Source: a virus. From it: 31,009 bases of DNA. The notes beneath the pieces are model-generated. The model searched no databases and was not told the DNA's origin. It saw only the letters and a program-made list of their open reading frames with translations. Both the position numbers and the translations under genes were made by a program. Shown piece by piece: positions 17,130 through 24,067 of the stretch (position 1 is its first letter; every line of letters begins with the position of its first letter). The DNA lies in the IMG/VR virus record IMGVR_UViG_3300034736_000139, positions 1 to 31,009 of that record. One strand, 5' to 3'.

Positions 17130-17173
17130 GAAAATGGGATGCATTTACATGGTGTTTTAACCATCTGCACCCC
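17130..17173 (-). terminator. Two-tier stem-loop between early and packaging units
   Basis: The outer stem GGGATGCA (17136-17143) pairs with TGCACCCC (17166-17173) with one G-U wobble. The inner stem ATGGT (17149-17153) pairs with ACCAT (17160-17164), closing a 6-nt loop. It lies between the stop of the early unit (17228) and the packaging promoter. The U-run after it is weak (AUUUUCUAAUUU), so it may be a terminator or a structured leader of a transcript starting near 17190. Confidence 0.6.
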
Positions 17174-17195
17174 ATTCACATAAAACATAACATTT

Positions 17196-17203
17196 CAAAT
17201 TTA
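17196..17203 (-). promoter_or_regulatory. Possible -7 box upstream of the two-tier stem-loop
   Basis: TAAATTTG on the minus strand, 25 bases past the early unit stop. It would start an RNA beginning near 17190 that runs through the stem-loop at 17136-17173 toward the packaging genes. AT-rich context makes chance matches possible. Confidence 0.4.
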
Positions 17204-17227
17204 CAATATTTTTTATTTAAAACACGT

Positions 17228-17542
17228 TTAATGCGGTGAAAATGGTTTTACACGCAATACACCCACATTATCAATTTGGCCGTTTAAATAGGCATCAAAT
17301 GCCCTCTGCAATGATCCTTTGTTGGTTTTACACATAACATTGTTCATGCGTTCACTGTATTCAATTAAATTAACAGATGCATTTGCCCTGTTGCAAAATT
17401 TATGCATATCAGTTATGGTAAAAAATCCGCCCTGAATACTGCAATTTGGTTTTGATAACAGGTATGTACACATTTCATCAAATGTTTTTGGCACCTGATT
17501 GTTGTGATGATGGGCCTGATCCTGTAAATTAATATCATTCAT
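17228..17542 (-). CDS. Small early protein of unknown function
   Basis: A 104-residue soluble protein (MNDINLQDQAHHHNNQVPKT). It has four Cys spread through the sequence and an internal helix pair (HKFCNRANASVNLIEYSERM). The last base of the upstream stop is shared with its ATG region, so the two are translationally coupled. No domain is recognised. It is the last gene of the early unit that begins at 18564. Confidence 0.7.
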   Translation of the reverse strand: MNDINLQDQAHHHNNQVPKTFDEMCTYLLSKPNCSIQGGFFTITDMHKFCNRANASVNLIEYSERMNNVMCKTNKGSLQRAFDAYLNGQIDNVGVLRVKPFSPH

Positions 17543-17934
17543 TATTCTATAATATCAGAAATTGATTTTTCAACCGTGCCTGTTCCGTTGCACTGATCAC
17601 ATTCTATTTCCTTATAACAACCCCCACAACATTCATTTGATTGATCATGGCAATTCATAACCTCAACAAAACCCTCACCATAACATTCATCACAATCCCA
17701 TCCAATGGAATCATCATTGTGTTCCAATTCATGTGATAAAAATGTATCAACAGATTGATCAGTAAATTTAACGGTGTGTTCTGTAACCTTTGTTTTTTGC
17801 ATTCCACTGGATTGCACATAAACAACTGTTATTATTTCAGAATCAATAACCAAACCAATTTGGTTTGTTTTTAATACCATTACCTGATCATGCAGATCAA
17901 TAATGTTTGGGCCTGTGTGATGATTGTTTTCCAT
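17542..17934 (-). CDS. Early protein with DnaJ-type zinc-finger motifs
   Basis: About 130 residues from ATG 17934 (MENNHHTGPNIIDLHDQVMV). The C-terminal third carries CDECYGEGFVEV, a Cys/His-rich linker ending CCGGC, and CDQCNGTGTV. These are CxxCxGxG motifs as in the DnaJ cysteine-rich domain, enough ligands for one zinc finger. The N-terminal half is a small beta region (VLKTNQIGLVIDSEIITVVY). The frame opens further to 17967, but that ATG lies inside the terminator hairpin, so I use 17934. It may bind unfolded protein or nucleic acid; partner unknown. Confidence 0.75.
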   Translation of the reverse strand: MENNHHTGPNIIDLHDQVMVLKTNQIGLVIDSEIITVVYVQSSGMQKTKVTEHTVKFTDQSVDTFLSHELEHNDDSIGWDCDECYGEGFVEVMNCHDQSNECCGGCYKEIECDQCNGTGTVEKSISDIIE

Positions 17935-17952
17935 AATTTGTACGGTTATATT

Positions 17953-17982
17953 AAAAAAAATGGGCATGTATTACCATGCCCA
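17953..17982 (-). terminator. Hairpin terminator, copy 1 of a 21-bp identical element
   Basis: The stem TGGGCATG (17961-17968) pairs with CATGCCCA (17975-17982) over loop TATTAC, followed on the minus transcript by eight U. It is 12 bases past the stop of the 189-residue gene. Bases 17961-17981 are identical, loop included, to 24471-24491. It probably sets the ratio between the first early gene and the genes after it. Confidence 0.85.
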
Positions 17983-17994
17983 GTGTTTTATTGA

Positions 17995-18564
17995 TTAAAA
18001 TGATGGATCACGGTATTGTTGCATGGTACCAAAAATAATTGAAACCTTTGAAAAATTCTTGTATTCTTTTGTTACACCATCAATGATCATCATTTTATTG
18101 TAATAATTATCTGCATTTGGATCCTCATATAAATGTTGGAATGATTCAATTCCGCAATCTTTCAATAAAATTTCTGTTGATCCCCAACCGTATTGTTTAT
18201 CATATTTTTTCCATAATGATTTGATGATTTCAACAGAATACCCAACAGATCCCCAACATTGTTTTTTGTTACTCCATTCCAATGTTTGCGTGTAATTTTC
18301 TGTGTTTGATTCGTATGTGTAACGTTCATCACCGTATGATGTACCAATATTTTTTGCATCCATTTTGCGGATCACACATTGCATTCCATTATCTGAAACC
18401 TCAATTACTTCGTGTGCCTCACGATCTGAATACATCAGGATTGTTGCACCCTCACCAACAACTGGTAATGTATCATTATTTCCCATCATTTGGTTAATGA
18501 ATCCACCTGCAACACCTACTTTGCGTGATTGTCTTTTTACTGAATTTACTGTTAAATTGCTCAT
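17995..18564 (-). CDS. Early protein behind the operator and 46-nt leader
   Basis: A 189-residue protein from ATG 18564 (MSNLTVNSVKRQSRKVGVAG). The central segment GEGATILMYSDREAHEVIEVS followed by CVIRKMDAKNI resembles uncharacterised phage proteins with a small beta fold; I cannot name the family. The C-terminal half is mixed alpha/beta with many aromatic residues. An apparent upstream TTG start at 18612 lies in the leader hairpin and is rejected. Its promoter region carries the palindrome at 18620-18642, and the gene is followed by the hairpin at 17961-17982, so its dose seems tightly controlled. Confidence 0.75.
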   Translation of the reverse strand: MSNLTVNSVKRQSRKVGVAGGFINQMMGNNDTLPVVGEGATILMYSDREAHEVIEVSDNGMQCVIRKMDAKNIGTSYGDERYTYESNTENYTQTLEWSNKKQCWGSVGYSVEIIKSLWKKYDKQYGWGSTEILLKDCGIESFQHLYEDPNADNYYNKMMIIDGVTKEYKNFSKVSIIFGTMQQYRDPSF

Positions 18565-18610
18565 AATCAATGTTTTATGTTTTTTAATACTGCGGTTGCC
18601 TCGTTGCAAC
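18565..18610 (-). promoter_or_regulatory. 46-nt leader with 5' hairpin, copy 1
   Basis: The expected transcript starts near 18610. Its first 16 nt can fold as GTTGC-AACGAG-GCAAC (5-bp stem, 6-nt loop), and it ends AAAACATTGATTATG at the start codon. Copy 2 at 24791-24836 has the same length, an identical first 17 nt and nearly identical last 14 nt, with a diverged middle. A stabilising 5' stem or a binding site for a regulator is likely. Confidence 0.65.
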
Positions 18611-18614
18611 AATA

Positions 18615-18622
18615 CAAATATA
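18615..18622 (-). promoter_or_regulatory. -7 promoter box, early unit 1
   Basis: TATATTTG on the minus strand, four bases upstream of the GTTGCAAC that opens the leader. It overlaps the end of the palindrome at 18620-18642, so a bound protein would block RNA polymerase. Confidence 0.6.
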
Positions 18623-18642
18623 TATAAATTTAATTTATATAT
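18620..18642. promoter_or_regulatory. AT-rich palindromic operator, site 1
   Basis: A perfect inverted repeat: ATATATAAATT (18620-18630), centre T 18631, AATTTATATAT (18632-18642). It is 21/23 identical to site 2 at 24844-24866, with related sites at 23320-23342 and 20609-20631. It lies between the HTH gene and the gene it would control, directly upstream of and overlapping the -7 box. Confidence 0.65.
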
Positions 18643-18656
18643 GACTATTGAAACAT

Positions 18657-18700
18657 AAAAAAAACACTTTTACCCTATATTTTTTTTTAATACAGGGTAA
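18657..18700 (-). terminator. Terminator after the HTH gene
   Basis: The 12-bp stem TTACCCTATATT (18670-18681) pairs with AATACAGGGTAA (18689-18700), with one G-U wobble in the minus transcript, over a 7-nt loop. An eight-U run follows after five bases. It lies 20 bases past the HTH stop and isolates the recombination unit from early unit 1. Confidence 0.85.
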
Positions 18701-18720
18701 TCATGGTGTGTATAATGCAA

Positions 18721-18948
18721 TTATTTGTTGATCAGATCACCAATTTTTTGCACTGTGGTTAAATTCAAACCACGTTCATTATTCAGGAACATGTACATTT
18801 GGTTTGGATGCACTGCACATTGTTTTGCAAATGCATGTACAGATAAATTGTTTTCCGTGATGTAATGATTGCAGATTGCACGTACATCCGACACCAAATA
18901 TTTTAATTGTTCTGATTTAATCGGTTTAATTTTGTTTTTCGTTTCCAT
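18721..18948 (-). CDS. Small helix-turn-helix DNA-binding protein
   Basis: A 75-residue protein (METKNKIKPIKSEQLKYLVS). Residues about 36-73 read as an XRE/Cro-type helix-turn-helix: LSVHAFAKQCAVHPNQMYMF for the helix, turn and recognition helix, then LTTVQKIGDLINK. There is no dimerisation or protease domain, so it is more Cro-like than CI-like. It is the last gene of the unit starting at 20582 and sits beside the palindromic site at 18620-18642. I infer that it binds the shared early palindromes and autoregulates through the 20609-20631 site; nothing in the sequence proves this. Confidence 0.8.
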   Translation of the reverse strand: METKNKIKPIKSEQLKYLVSDVRAICNHYITENNLSVHAFAKQCAVHPNQMYMFLNNERGLNLTTVQKIGDLINK

Positions 18949-18957
18949 AAATTGTTT

Positions 18958-19347
18958 TTAAAATGGTAAATCACCATCTGATGATCCCTGTGATTCATTA
19001 AAATCCTGTGCCGTTTCACTCATTGGTTTAACCTTTGGTGCCTTTGGTGTTGGTAATGGCATGCCACCAACTGTTGCAATTTTCCATCCCTGTAATGTAT
19101 TGAAATACATTGTATCACCTGTTTTTGGGTTTTCCCATGCACGGCCACGTAAATTAAAATCAATTTCAACTTCCATTCCCTGCACCAACATCCCTGATTC
19201 ATCAACCAAATCATTAACAAACTGCACCTGTATTGATTGCGGATAATCACCGCCAGTGTTTACAATTACATCACGTTTTCTGAATGAATTTGATATTTCA
19301 ATTTCCTCTTTTACTAATTCAATTGTACCATTTAATTTAAATTCCAT
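18958..19347 (-). CDS. SSB-like OB-fold protein (DUF3127 type)
   Basis: A 129-residue protein. Residues 1-95 form a small beta barrel-like domain (MEFKLNGTIELVKEEIEISN, FRKRDVIVNTGGDYPQSIQV) that I match from memory to DUF3127, a Bacteroidota single-stranded DNA-binding family. A Pro/Lys linker leads to an acidic tail ending SSDGDLPF, the typical SSB tip that recruits partner proteins. It sits between Gp157 and the HTH gene, downstream of the annealing protein, and probably coats single strands during replication and recombination. Confidence 0.8.
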   Translation of the reverse strand: MEFKLNGTIELVKEEIEISNSFRKRDVIVNTGGDYPQSIQVQFVNDLVDESGMLVQGMEVEIDFNLRGRAWENPKTGDTMYFNTLQGWKIATVGGMPLPTPKAPKVKPMSETAQDFNESQGSSDGDLPF

Positions 19348-19358
19348 TTTTCCTGTTT

Positions 19359-19850
19359 TTATTTGATTTGTAAATTTTTATTTGTAATTAATTCCGCACC
19401 ATCAACTGTGGCACCGCCTTTTATGGCCCTTTTGATTTCCATTTTATCAATTTTTGTTGTGATAATTTGGGTAATAAATTGTTTATCAATTGCATTTTCA
19501 TCAGTTATTTCAACTGATTGTGATGATCTGAATGAAATTTTTGATATTGGTGTTTCAATAACATCCATTTCAAATTTTTGCATTGCATCAGATAATGCGT
19601 TTTCCAAACGTTCGGTTGCGTTTTTACGCACCTTTTTAATGGCTTGTAAACGTTTTATTTCTGCATCAACAATATCATTATCATATTTCATTGCACGGAT
19701 CACCTGTGCGTATCCTGATGCCTTTTGTTTCAATTGTGATTCCGTGATTTGCAATTGATCCTGCAATTCATCAGTTAATTCACCGCCATTTGCAATCAAT
19801 TCATTTACGATTAATTGCATATCATTTGATATTTTAAATAAACTACTCAT
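19359..19850 (-). CDS. Siphovirus Gp157-like protein
   Basis: A 163-residue protein. The N-terminal half is helical and coiled (LQDQLQITESQLKQKASGYA). It continues with RAMKYDNDIVDAEIKRLQAI and a beta region (PISKISFRSSQSVEI), ending in a basic segment. This layout is characteristic of the Gp157 family, often linked to recombination or replication in siphoviruses and sometimes to resistance against host phage defence; its biochemical role is unsettled. It begins three bases after the annealing protein gene and is 11 bases ahead of the SSB-like gene. Confidence 0.85.
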   Translation of the reverse strand: MSSLFKISNDMQLIVNELIANGGELTDELQDQLQITESQLKQKASGYAQVIRAMKYDNDIVDAEIKRLQAIKKVRKNATERLENALSDAMQKFEMDVIETPISKISFRSSQSVEITDENAIDKQFITQIITTKIDKMEIKRAIKGGATVDGAELITNKNLQIK

Positions 19851-19853
19851 GAT

Positions 19854-20582
19854 TTATTGTTTTAAAGATTTGTTAATTTCTGTTGCATGATCAATCTGTG
19901 ATTGTAAAAAATCAACCAATGTGTTTTCCTGTGGCACCGTTAAATCAAATGTTTTACGCAAATCATCCTCATGGTATGCACCATTTTTGATGGCCTGTAA
20001 TGCATCATCAAAACGTTTTGCATTAATTTTTTTCTTTGTTTCAACCTTTGGTTTTGGTTTTTCAGGTGCAGGTGCAGGTGCAGGTGCAGGTGCAACATAT
20101 CCATCAGGCAAATCCTCACCTGCATAAATATAAATGCCCAATCCAAACATTGCCAAATTTTTAACCAAACAACGCATTAATGCTTTGTTAATATCCATCA
20201 TGGATGCAGGTGCAACAGTTATTGTTTTACCTGATCTGAATGTAATTTGGTATTCATCACTTTTTTGTGCATTGTTTGAATTATCCATTACTGGCAACCA
20301 CATATCATGTGATTCACCGCCTGTTGTAACACGTGTTTGCACTAAAATACCAAACTGATCAACCATGTACGGTTTATTTGTTTCAGGATCTTTGATGATC
20401 TCATAATTGGCATCAGGGCAATGTTTTTTAAATTCAGACCATGCCCATGCCCATGATAAATATGTGAAATTGTTGCGTTTTTCTGTGTTTGCATTAACGT
20501 TTAATGCAGATAATTTTGCAAACAACGGTTGTTGTTTTTCTGTTGTTGCACGTGGTTTACGTGCGGTTTTTTTCTGTTCCAT
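19854..20582 (-). CDS. Single-strand annealing protein (DUF1071 / Sak3 type)
   Basis: A 242-residue recombinase. Residues about 18-160 match the DUF1071 pattern: LFAKLSALNVNANTEKRNNF, TYLSWAWAWSEFKKHCPDA, GILVQTRVTTGGESHDMWLP and MMDINKALMRCLVKNLAMFG. A linker of five Ala-Pro repeats follows near residue 165, encoded by five CAGGTG hexamers at 20063-20092. The C-terminus is a small helical domain (FDDALQAIKNGAYHEDDLRK). It should pair complementary strands in recombination-dependent replication. No partner 5'-3' exonuclease gene is evident. It is first in its unit, behind the palindromic site at 20609-20631. Confidence 0.85.
   Translation of the reverse strand: MEQKKTARKPRATTEKQQPLFAKLSALNVNANTEKRNNFTYLSWAWAWSEFKKHCPDANYEIIKDPETNKPYMVDQFGILVQTRVTTGGESHDMWLPVMDNSNNAQKSDEYQITFRSGKTITVAPASMMDINKALMRCLVKNLAMFGLGIYIYAGEDLPDGYVAPAPAPAPAPEKPKPKVETKKKINAKRFDDALQAIKNGAYHEDDLRKTFDLTVPQENTLVDFLQSQIDHATEINKSLKQ
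20063..20092. repeat. CAGGTG hexamer repeat (Ala-Pro linker)
   Basis: Five exact tandem copies of CAGGTG on the plus strand, in frame, encode the Ala-Pro linker between the annealing core and the C-terminal helical domain. A short tandem tract like this can vary in copy number by slippage without breaking the frame, changing linker length. Confidence 0.9.
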
Positions 20583-20608
20583 TTTTGTTATGTTTTATAT
20601 TTCTGCTA

Positions 20609-20631
20609 ATATACAAAATAAATTTGTATCA
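20609..20631. promoter_or_regulatory. AT-rich palindromic operator, site 4
   Basis: Arms ATACAAA (20611-20617) and TTTGTAT (20623-20629) are perfect, with a 5-nt AT centre. It matches site 2 at 19 of 23 positions. It lies 29 bases upstream of the annealing protein ATG. A second, shorter site (TAAATT T AATTTA, 20636-20648) is centred 22 bp further upstream and overlaps the ninG stop codon. Confidence 0.5.
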
Positions 20632-20645
20632 ACTGTAAATTTAAT

Positions 20646-21206
20646 TTATTTAACCTGTAATTGTTTTATTTTCTGTTTATAAAATTCAATTTTTTGTTCA
20701 ATTTGATCAACCGATAATTCAAGTTTATGCCATCTGTGATCATCCAAATACATTAACTGATCAGGTGTAATGCGTTCCGTGATCCGCAAACGGTATTCAT
20801 GTGCATTTGATCCCCTGTGTTTATTGCACCGCACACATTGCCCAAAACAATTGTTTTCATGAAACCGCAAAAATGGGTATCGTGATTTTTCCCAAAAATG
20901 CCCTGCATCATATTTACTGTTTTCCAATGATGTACCGCATGAAATACATCCCTTTTTTACATCACGGATCCTGATAAATTTATTGAAATACTTTTGCAAT
21001 TTATTTTTCCATTCTGTTGGTGTTGTTAATTCCAACCGCTTTGCCTTTGTTTCTTTTTTATCCTGTATCTGTTTTATCTTTTTTTCCTTTTGGCTTTTAA
21101 CACTGGCATGTTTTAATGCACATTGCCATCCGCACACAATTTGTTTTTCATTTTCAGGATAAAAATCATCTTTGCAAACTTTGCATTTTTTGTTTTTTTG
21201 TTTCAT
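20646..21206 (-). CDS. ninG: NinG/Rap-like recombination nuclease
   Basis: A 186-residue protein of the lambda NinG (Rap) family, which processes branched DNA in recombination. The N-terminal zinc-binding CKVC and CGWQC pairs (residues 8-29) are followed by a Lys-rich helix. A second CISC pair lies near residue 88, then YDAGHFWEKSRYPFLRFHEN and NCFGQCVRCNKHRGSNAHEY, the HNH-like core with its Cys and His ligands. It starts directly after dnaB and is last in the initiator-dnaB-ninG unit. Confidence 0.9.
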   Translation of the reverse strand: MKQKNKKCKVCKDDFYPENEKQIVCGWQCALKHASVKSQKEKKIKQIQDKKETKAKRLELTTPTEWKNKLQKYFNKFIRIRDVKKGCISCGTSLENSKYDAGHFWEKSRYPFLRFHENNCFGQCVRCNKHRGSNAHEYRLRITERITPDQLMYLDDHRWHKLELSVDQIEQKIEFYKQKIKQLQVK

Positions 21207-22547
21207 TTAAAATGGGTTTTGTTCCTGATATTGTTCAACAGGTTTTGTATTATTAAAATCAGGCATTTGCAGATCATCACCCCATGTTGATGTTGATAAT
21301 TCAACAACCATTGGCACAATCCCTGTTTCACCCTCACGATTTTTTGCAATTAAAAACTCACCTTTGCCCTGTGTACTCATGCCCTGATCATCCTGTGTTT
21401 CACCGTAATATTCTGCACGGTGTAAAAATGCAACAACTGATGCATCCTGTTCAATTTCACCTGATTCCTTTAAATCAGGTAATGATGGCCGTTTACCTGT
21501 TTTTGCAGAATCACGTGATAATTGGGCCATTGCAATGCACGGTATTTCAACACTCATGGTTAAACGTTTAATATCATTTGATATGCGTGTAACCTCTGTG
21601 TATCTGTTTTCAGTTTTTTCAGGTATTATTTTTTGCATATAATCAACCATGTAAACATCCAATCCTGTTGTATTTTTTAACTCTGTAACTTTGCGTGATA
21701 TATCCGCAACCTTTTGTGATCCATCAATAAAAGTTAAATTATCCCAACCCTTTGATGATTGCACTGCATAAATGTGTTTTAATTCATCTGTTGAACATTG
21801 GCCCAGTTTAATTTTATTTGAATCAATACCTGTTATTGTTGCCAACATCCGCCTCATAATTTGTGCATTGCTCATTTCCAATGAAAATACACATACTTTT
21901 TTATTCAAATCAAATGCCATTTGTTTTGCACAGGATACCAACCATGCAGTTTTTCCCATTGCAGGCCGACCACCAACAACCATAACATCAATGTTTTCTA
22001 ATATAATTTTATTGTATGTGCCATCCCAACCCAACTGCAAACCAAATTCAACACCATTTTTTGCATCATTGTGCCGTGATATTACATTTTGAATTATCTG
22101 ATCATTTGTTTCACCTGATTTCACACCAACATCCAACAACATTGATTTGGTTTTATCACATAACTGTATTACATCATCAGGTGAAAAATTTGGTGATTCC
22201 ATTTTTTGTATAAAATCACGTGCAAATTTATTCACTTCATTAATCTGATATTGAAAATTTACAGTATTCATCAATGATTCAATCCGAATGTATGGAACAT
22301 CCGTTGTTGCCAGTGATGTTTGATATACTGCATCTTTGGATAAACGGTTGTTTTCACGTAAAACATCAGTTACTGTAACAATGTCAATTCCACGTTTTTG
22401 CTTTGTTAATTCACCAATTGCAAAATACCAATCTTTGTGTATTTGCAACATGTTCCATTCAGGTTTTATCAATGGGTAATATTCGTTTATTACTTCCTGA
22501 TTATGGATAAATAAATGCCCATAAATCTGCGTTAATTCTGTAACCAT
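21207..22547 (-). CDS. dnaB: Replicative DNA helicase (DnaB family)
   Basis: A 446-residue hexameric helicase that unwinds the replication fork. The N-terminal helical domain (residues ~1-150) is followed by the RecA-like motor: Walker A GGRPAMGKTAW near residue 190, VCVFSLEMSNAQIMRRMLA, Walker B LDVYMVDYMQKI near 300, then IAMAQLSRDSAKTGKRPSLP and LKESGEIEQDASVVAFLHRA, and an arginine-finger region (IAKNREGETG). The C-terminus is a short flexible tail. It follows the initiator by 10 bases, and the initiator probably loads it, as in lambda O/P systems. No phage DNA polymerase or primase is visible, so host enzymes are needed. Confidence 0.95.
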   Translation of the reverse strand: MVTELTQIYGHLFIHNQEVINEYYPLIKPEWNMLQIHKDWYFAIGELTKQKRGIDIVTVTDVLRENNRLSKDAVYQTSLATTDVPYIRIESLMNTVNFQYQINEVNKFARDFIQKMESPNFSPDDVIQLCDKTKSMLLDVGVKSGETNDQIIQNVISRHNDAKNGVEFGLQLGWDGTYNKIILENIDVMVVGGRPAMGKTAWLVSCAKQMAFDLNKKVCVFSLEMSNAQIMRRMLATITGIDSNKIKLGQCSTDELKHIYAVQSSKGWDNLTFIDGSQKVADISRKVTELKNTTGLDVYMVDYMQKIIPEKTENRYTEVTRISNDIKRLTMSVEIPCIAMAQLSRDSAKTGKRPSLPDLKESGEIEQDASVVAFLHRAEYYGETQDDQGMSTQGKGEFLIAKNREGETGIVPMVVELSTSTWGDDLQMPDFNNTKPVEQYQEQNPF

Positions 22548-22557
22548 GTGTTATGTT

Positions 22558-23295
22558 TTATTTTGTTGGTGTGTATTTGTTTGATTGTTTTGATTCACTA
22601 AATGCATACTGATCCAATGTTTTGGGCCTTGCAAAATATTCCAATGTACAATATTTAAAATTGTTTTGTTTATGGAAATCATCAGATTTGCACACACTCA
22701 TTGCCTTTGCAATTTCAATTGTTGTGTATCCATCATTTACCCGTGCGGTAAATTTTTGTTTTACTGATGGTGAAAATACACGGCATTTTTTACTAAACGT
22801 ATCATTGAAAAATACCAATAATTTATCAAATTCAATTTTATTTGATTTACTTTTATTTTCTTTTATTTCCTTTGTTGGTATTTGTTCAACAGGTGTTAAA
22901 CTTTGTTCAACATGTGTTGAAAGTAATGCACGTTTTTCTGCACTTTTTTTACCTGCCATACTGCGTTTTTCAATAACTGATGCACGTTTTTCCATGTTGT
23001 TTAATACACGTTCAGAATAAAAACAATCATTATCTGATTTTAATATTTCACAATCATCAATCAAACAATGTATCATTTTTTCAACCTCAACTGGATCCAC
23101 TTTTAATTGAAAACCAATTGCGGTAAAAATATATTTTTTTAATGGTAATTTTTTTTGTTGATCCTCATGCAACATTTCAATGATCCGCCAAAATACACCG
23201 TATCCTGATGCACCAAACATTGATAAAAATGCCTGAATTTTGGGATCTGATGTTGTTGAATAATCATGTGAAAAATAAAATGTATCTTTTTTCAT
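22558..23295 (-). CDS. Phage replication initiator (Lin1244-type N-terminus, Phg_2220-type C-terminus)
   Basis: A 245-residue protein. The N-terminal ~95 residues (DTFYFSHDYSTTSDPKIQAF, SMFGASGYGVFWRIIEMLHE) match the winged-helix Lin1244/Lin1753-like domain found in phage replication proteins. A low-complexity linker follows, containing HVEQ and PVEQ. The C-terminal ~80 residues (VFSPSVKQKFTARVNDGYTT, NNFKYCTLEYFARPKTLDQY) match the conserved phage C-terminal domain Phg_2220_C. It should bind the origin and recruit DnaB. The linker DNA holds two tandem palindromes (22885-22921), echoing lambda, whose origin lies in the O gene. Family names are from memory. Confidence 0.85.
   Translation of the reverse strand: MKKDTFYFSHDYSTTSDPKIQAFLSMFGASGYGVFWRIIEMLHEDQQKKLPLKKYIFTAIGFQLKVDPVEVEKMIHCLIDDCEILKSDNDCFYSERVLNNMEKRASVIEKRSMAGKKSAEKRALLSTHVEQSLTPVEQIPTKEIKENKSKSNKIEFDKLLVFFNDTFSKKCRVFSPSVKQKFTARVNDGYTTIEIAKAMSVCKSDDFHKQNNFKYCTLEYFARPKTLDQYAFSESKQSNKYTPTK
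22881..22922. repeat. Two 21-bp direct repeats, possible origin iterons
   Basis: Repeat units 22881-22901 and 22902-22922 are identical at 18 of 21 positions, seven codons each. Each contains a palindrome TTCAACA-NN-TGTTRAA (22885-22900 with one mismatch, 22906-22921 perfect). Centres are 21 bp apart, two helical turns, on the same DNA face. The position inside the initiator gene linker is that of a lambda-type origin. Confidence 0.5.
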
Positions 23296-23319
23296 GGTGT
23301 TATGTGTTATGTTTTATGT

Positions 23320-23342
23320 AAATACAAATTTAATTTATTTTT
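23320..23342. promoter_or_regulatory. AT-rich palindromic operator, site 3, with -7 box
   Basis: AAATACAAATT (23320-23330), centre T, AATTTATTTTT (23332-23342); 9 of 11 pairs match. Inside it, 23325-23332 reads TAAATTTG on the minus strand, a -7 box 29 bases from the initiator ATG (23295). The site would control the initiator-dnaB-ninG unit. Confidence 0.5.
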
Positions 23343-23343
23343 T

Positions 23344-23832
23344 TTAATTATTGTTTAACAATTCGTTTAAATCAAATTTTGTTGTTAATGCTTTTTTAAT
23401 ATGTATCTGTTCCATTGAATAACCATGCACTTTTGCATTCAAAACGTTTGCATATTTTGGCATTAATATGTTACCCTGTACAAAATCAAATCCCTGTGGT
23501 GTGATCCTGTACATTCCTGCAACATCATGATCAGGTTGAATCAATTTAAAATAAACTAATTTTTGCCAATCTGCACGTTGTGATGGTGTGATGTTTTCCG
23601 CATTCAAAATATCAGTAAATTTTGAATACTGATTTTGATTTTTGCGTTGATGTATTACAAATTTAATCAGGCAATATGCCATTGTTGATGCCAATTTACG
23701 TTTGTACATTTGCACCCTTTGATTACATGCAGGGCAATAACAACCATCTTTGTAATTATCATTTAAATACTGTTTAATCTGTGCCAGTGTTGCCGTTGGT
23801 ACATGCACATGCATGTTTGTTTCATCATTCAT
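23344..23832 (-). CDS. Early protein with a CxxC zinc motif
   Basis: A 162-residue protein (MNDETNMHVHVPTATLAQIK). CYCPACNQRV near residue 32 is a short zinc-ribbon-like Cys motif. The following region (LIKFVIHQRKNQNQYSKFTD, SQRADWQKLVYFKLIQPDHD, GMYRITPQGFDFVQG) has the look of a winged-helix domain with a beta wing. A DNA-binding role is therefore likely. It is the last gene of the unit starting at 24790 and lies just before the initiator promoter, so it may help replication or transcription. No family assigned. Confidence 0.75.
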   Translation of the reverse strand: MNDETNMHVHVPTATLAQIKQYLNDNYKDGCYCPACNQRVQMYKRKLASTMAYCLIKFVIHQRKNQNQYSKFTDILNAENITPSQRADWQKLVYFKLIQPDHDVAGMYRITPQGFDFVQGNILMPKYANVLNAKVHGYSMEQIHIKKALTTKFDLNELLNNN

Positions 23833-23833
23833 A

Positions 23834-24067
23834 TTATATTTTTTTTGGTGTTTTATTCATTTTTGATTGATAAACCATGCATTGATTACCATCAATAAAT
23901 TCAATTGTGTATGGTATTTCCTCAACATTCCAAACATGGAAATCAAATTTTTCTGCATAAAAAAAGTAAAAACCCTCTGATGCTTTGTTGTGTATTTTGT
24001 ACAATTGTTTCATCAGATCATTTTGATCCTCATAATACAATTCAATATTAATTTTTTTCAATGCCAT
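23834..24067 (-). CDS. Small early protein, unknown
   Basis: A 77-residue protein (MALKKINIELYYEDQNDLMK) with alternating beta and helical segments and many aromatic residues, ending in a basic tail (KMNKTPKKI). It overlaps the preceding 48-residue gene by 20 bases and is followed one base later by the zinc-motif gene. No membrane segment or recognised domain. Small alpha/beta early proteins like this are often host-takeover factors, but nothing here shows a target. Confidence 0.7.
   Translation of the reverse strand: MALKKINIELYYEDQNDLMKQLYKIHNKASEGFYFFYAEKFDFHVWNVEEIPYTIEFIDGNQCMVYQSKMNKTPKKI

Noticed and set aside
18565-18612. N-terminal extension of the 189-residue early protein from TTG 18612
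   Set aside because: The extension would translate the leader hairpin, which is conserved as RNA in front of an unrelated gene at 24791-24836; ATG 18564 matches the start position there.
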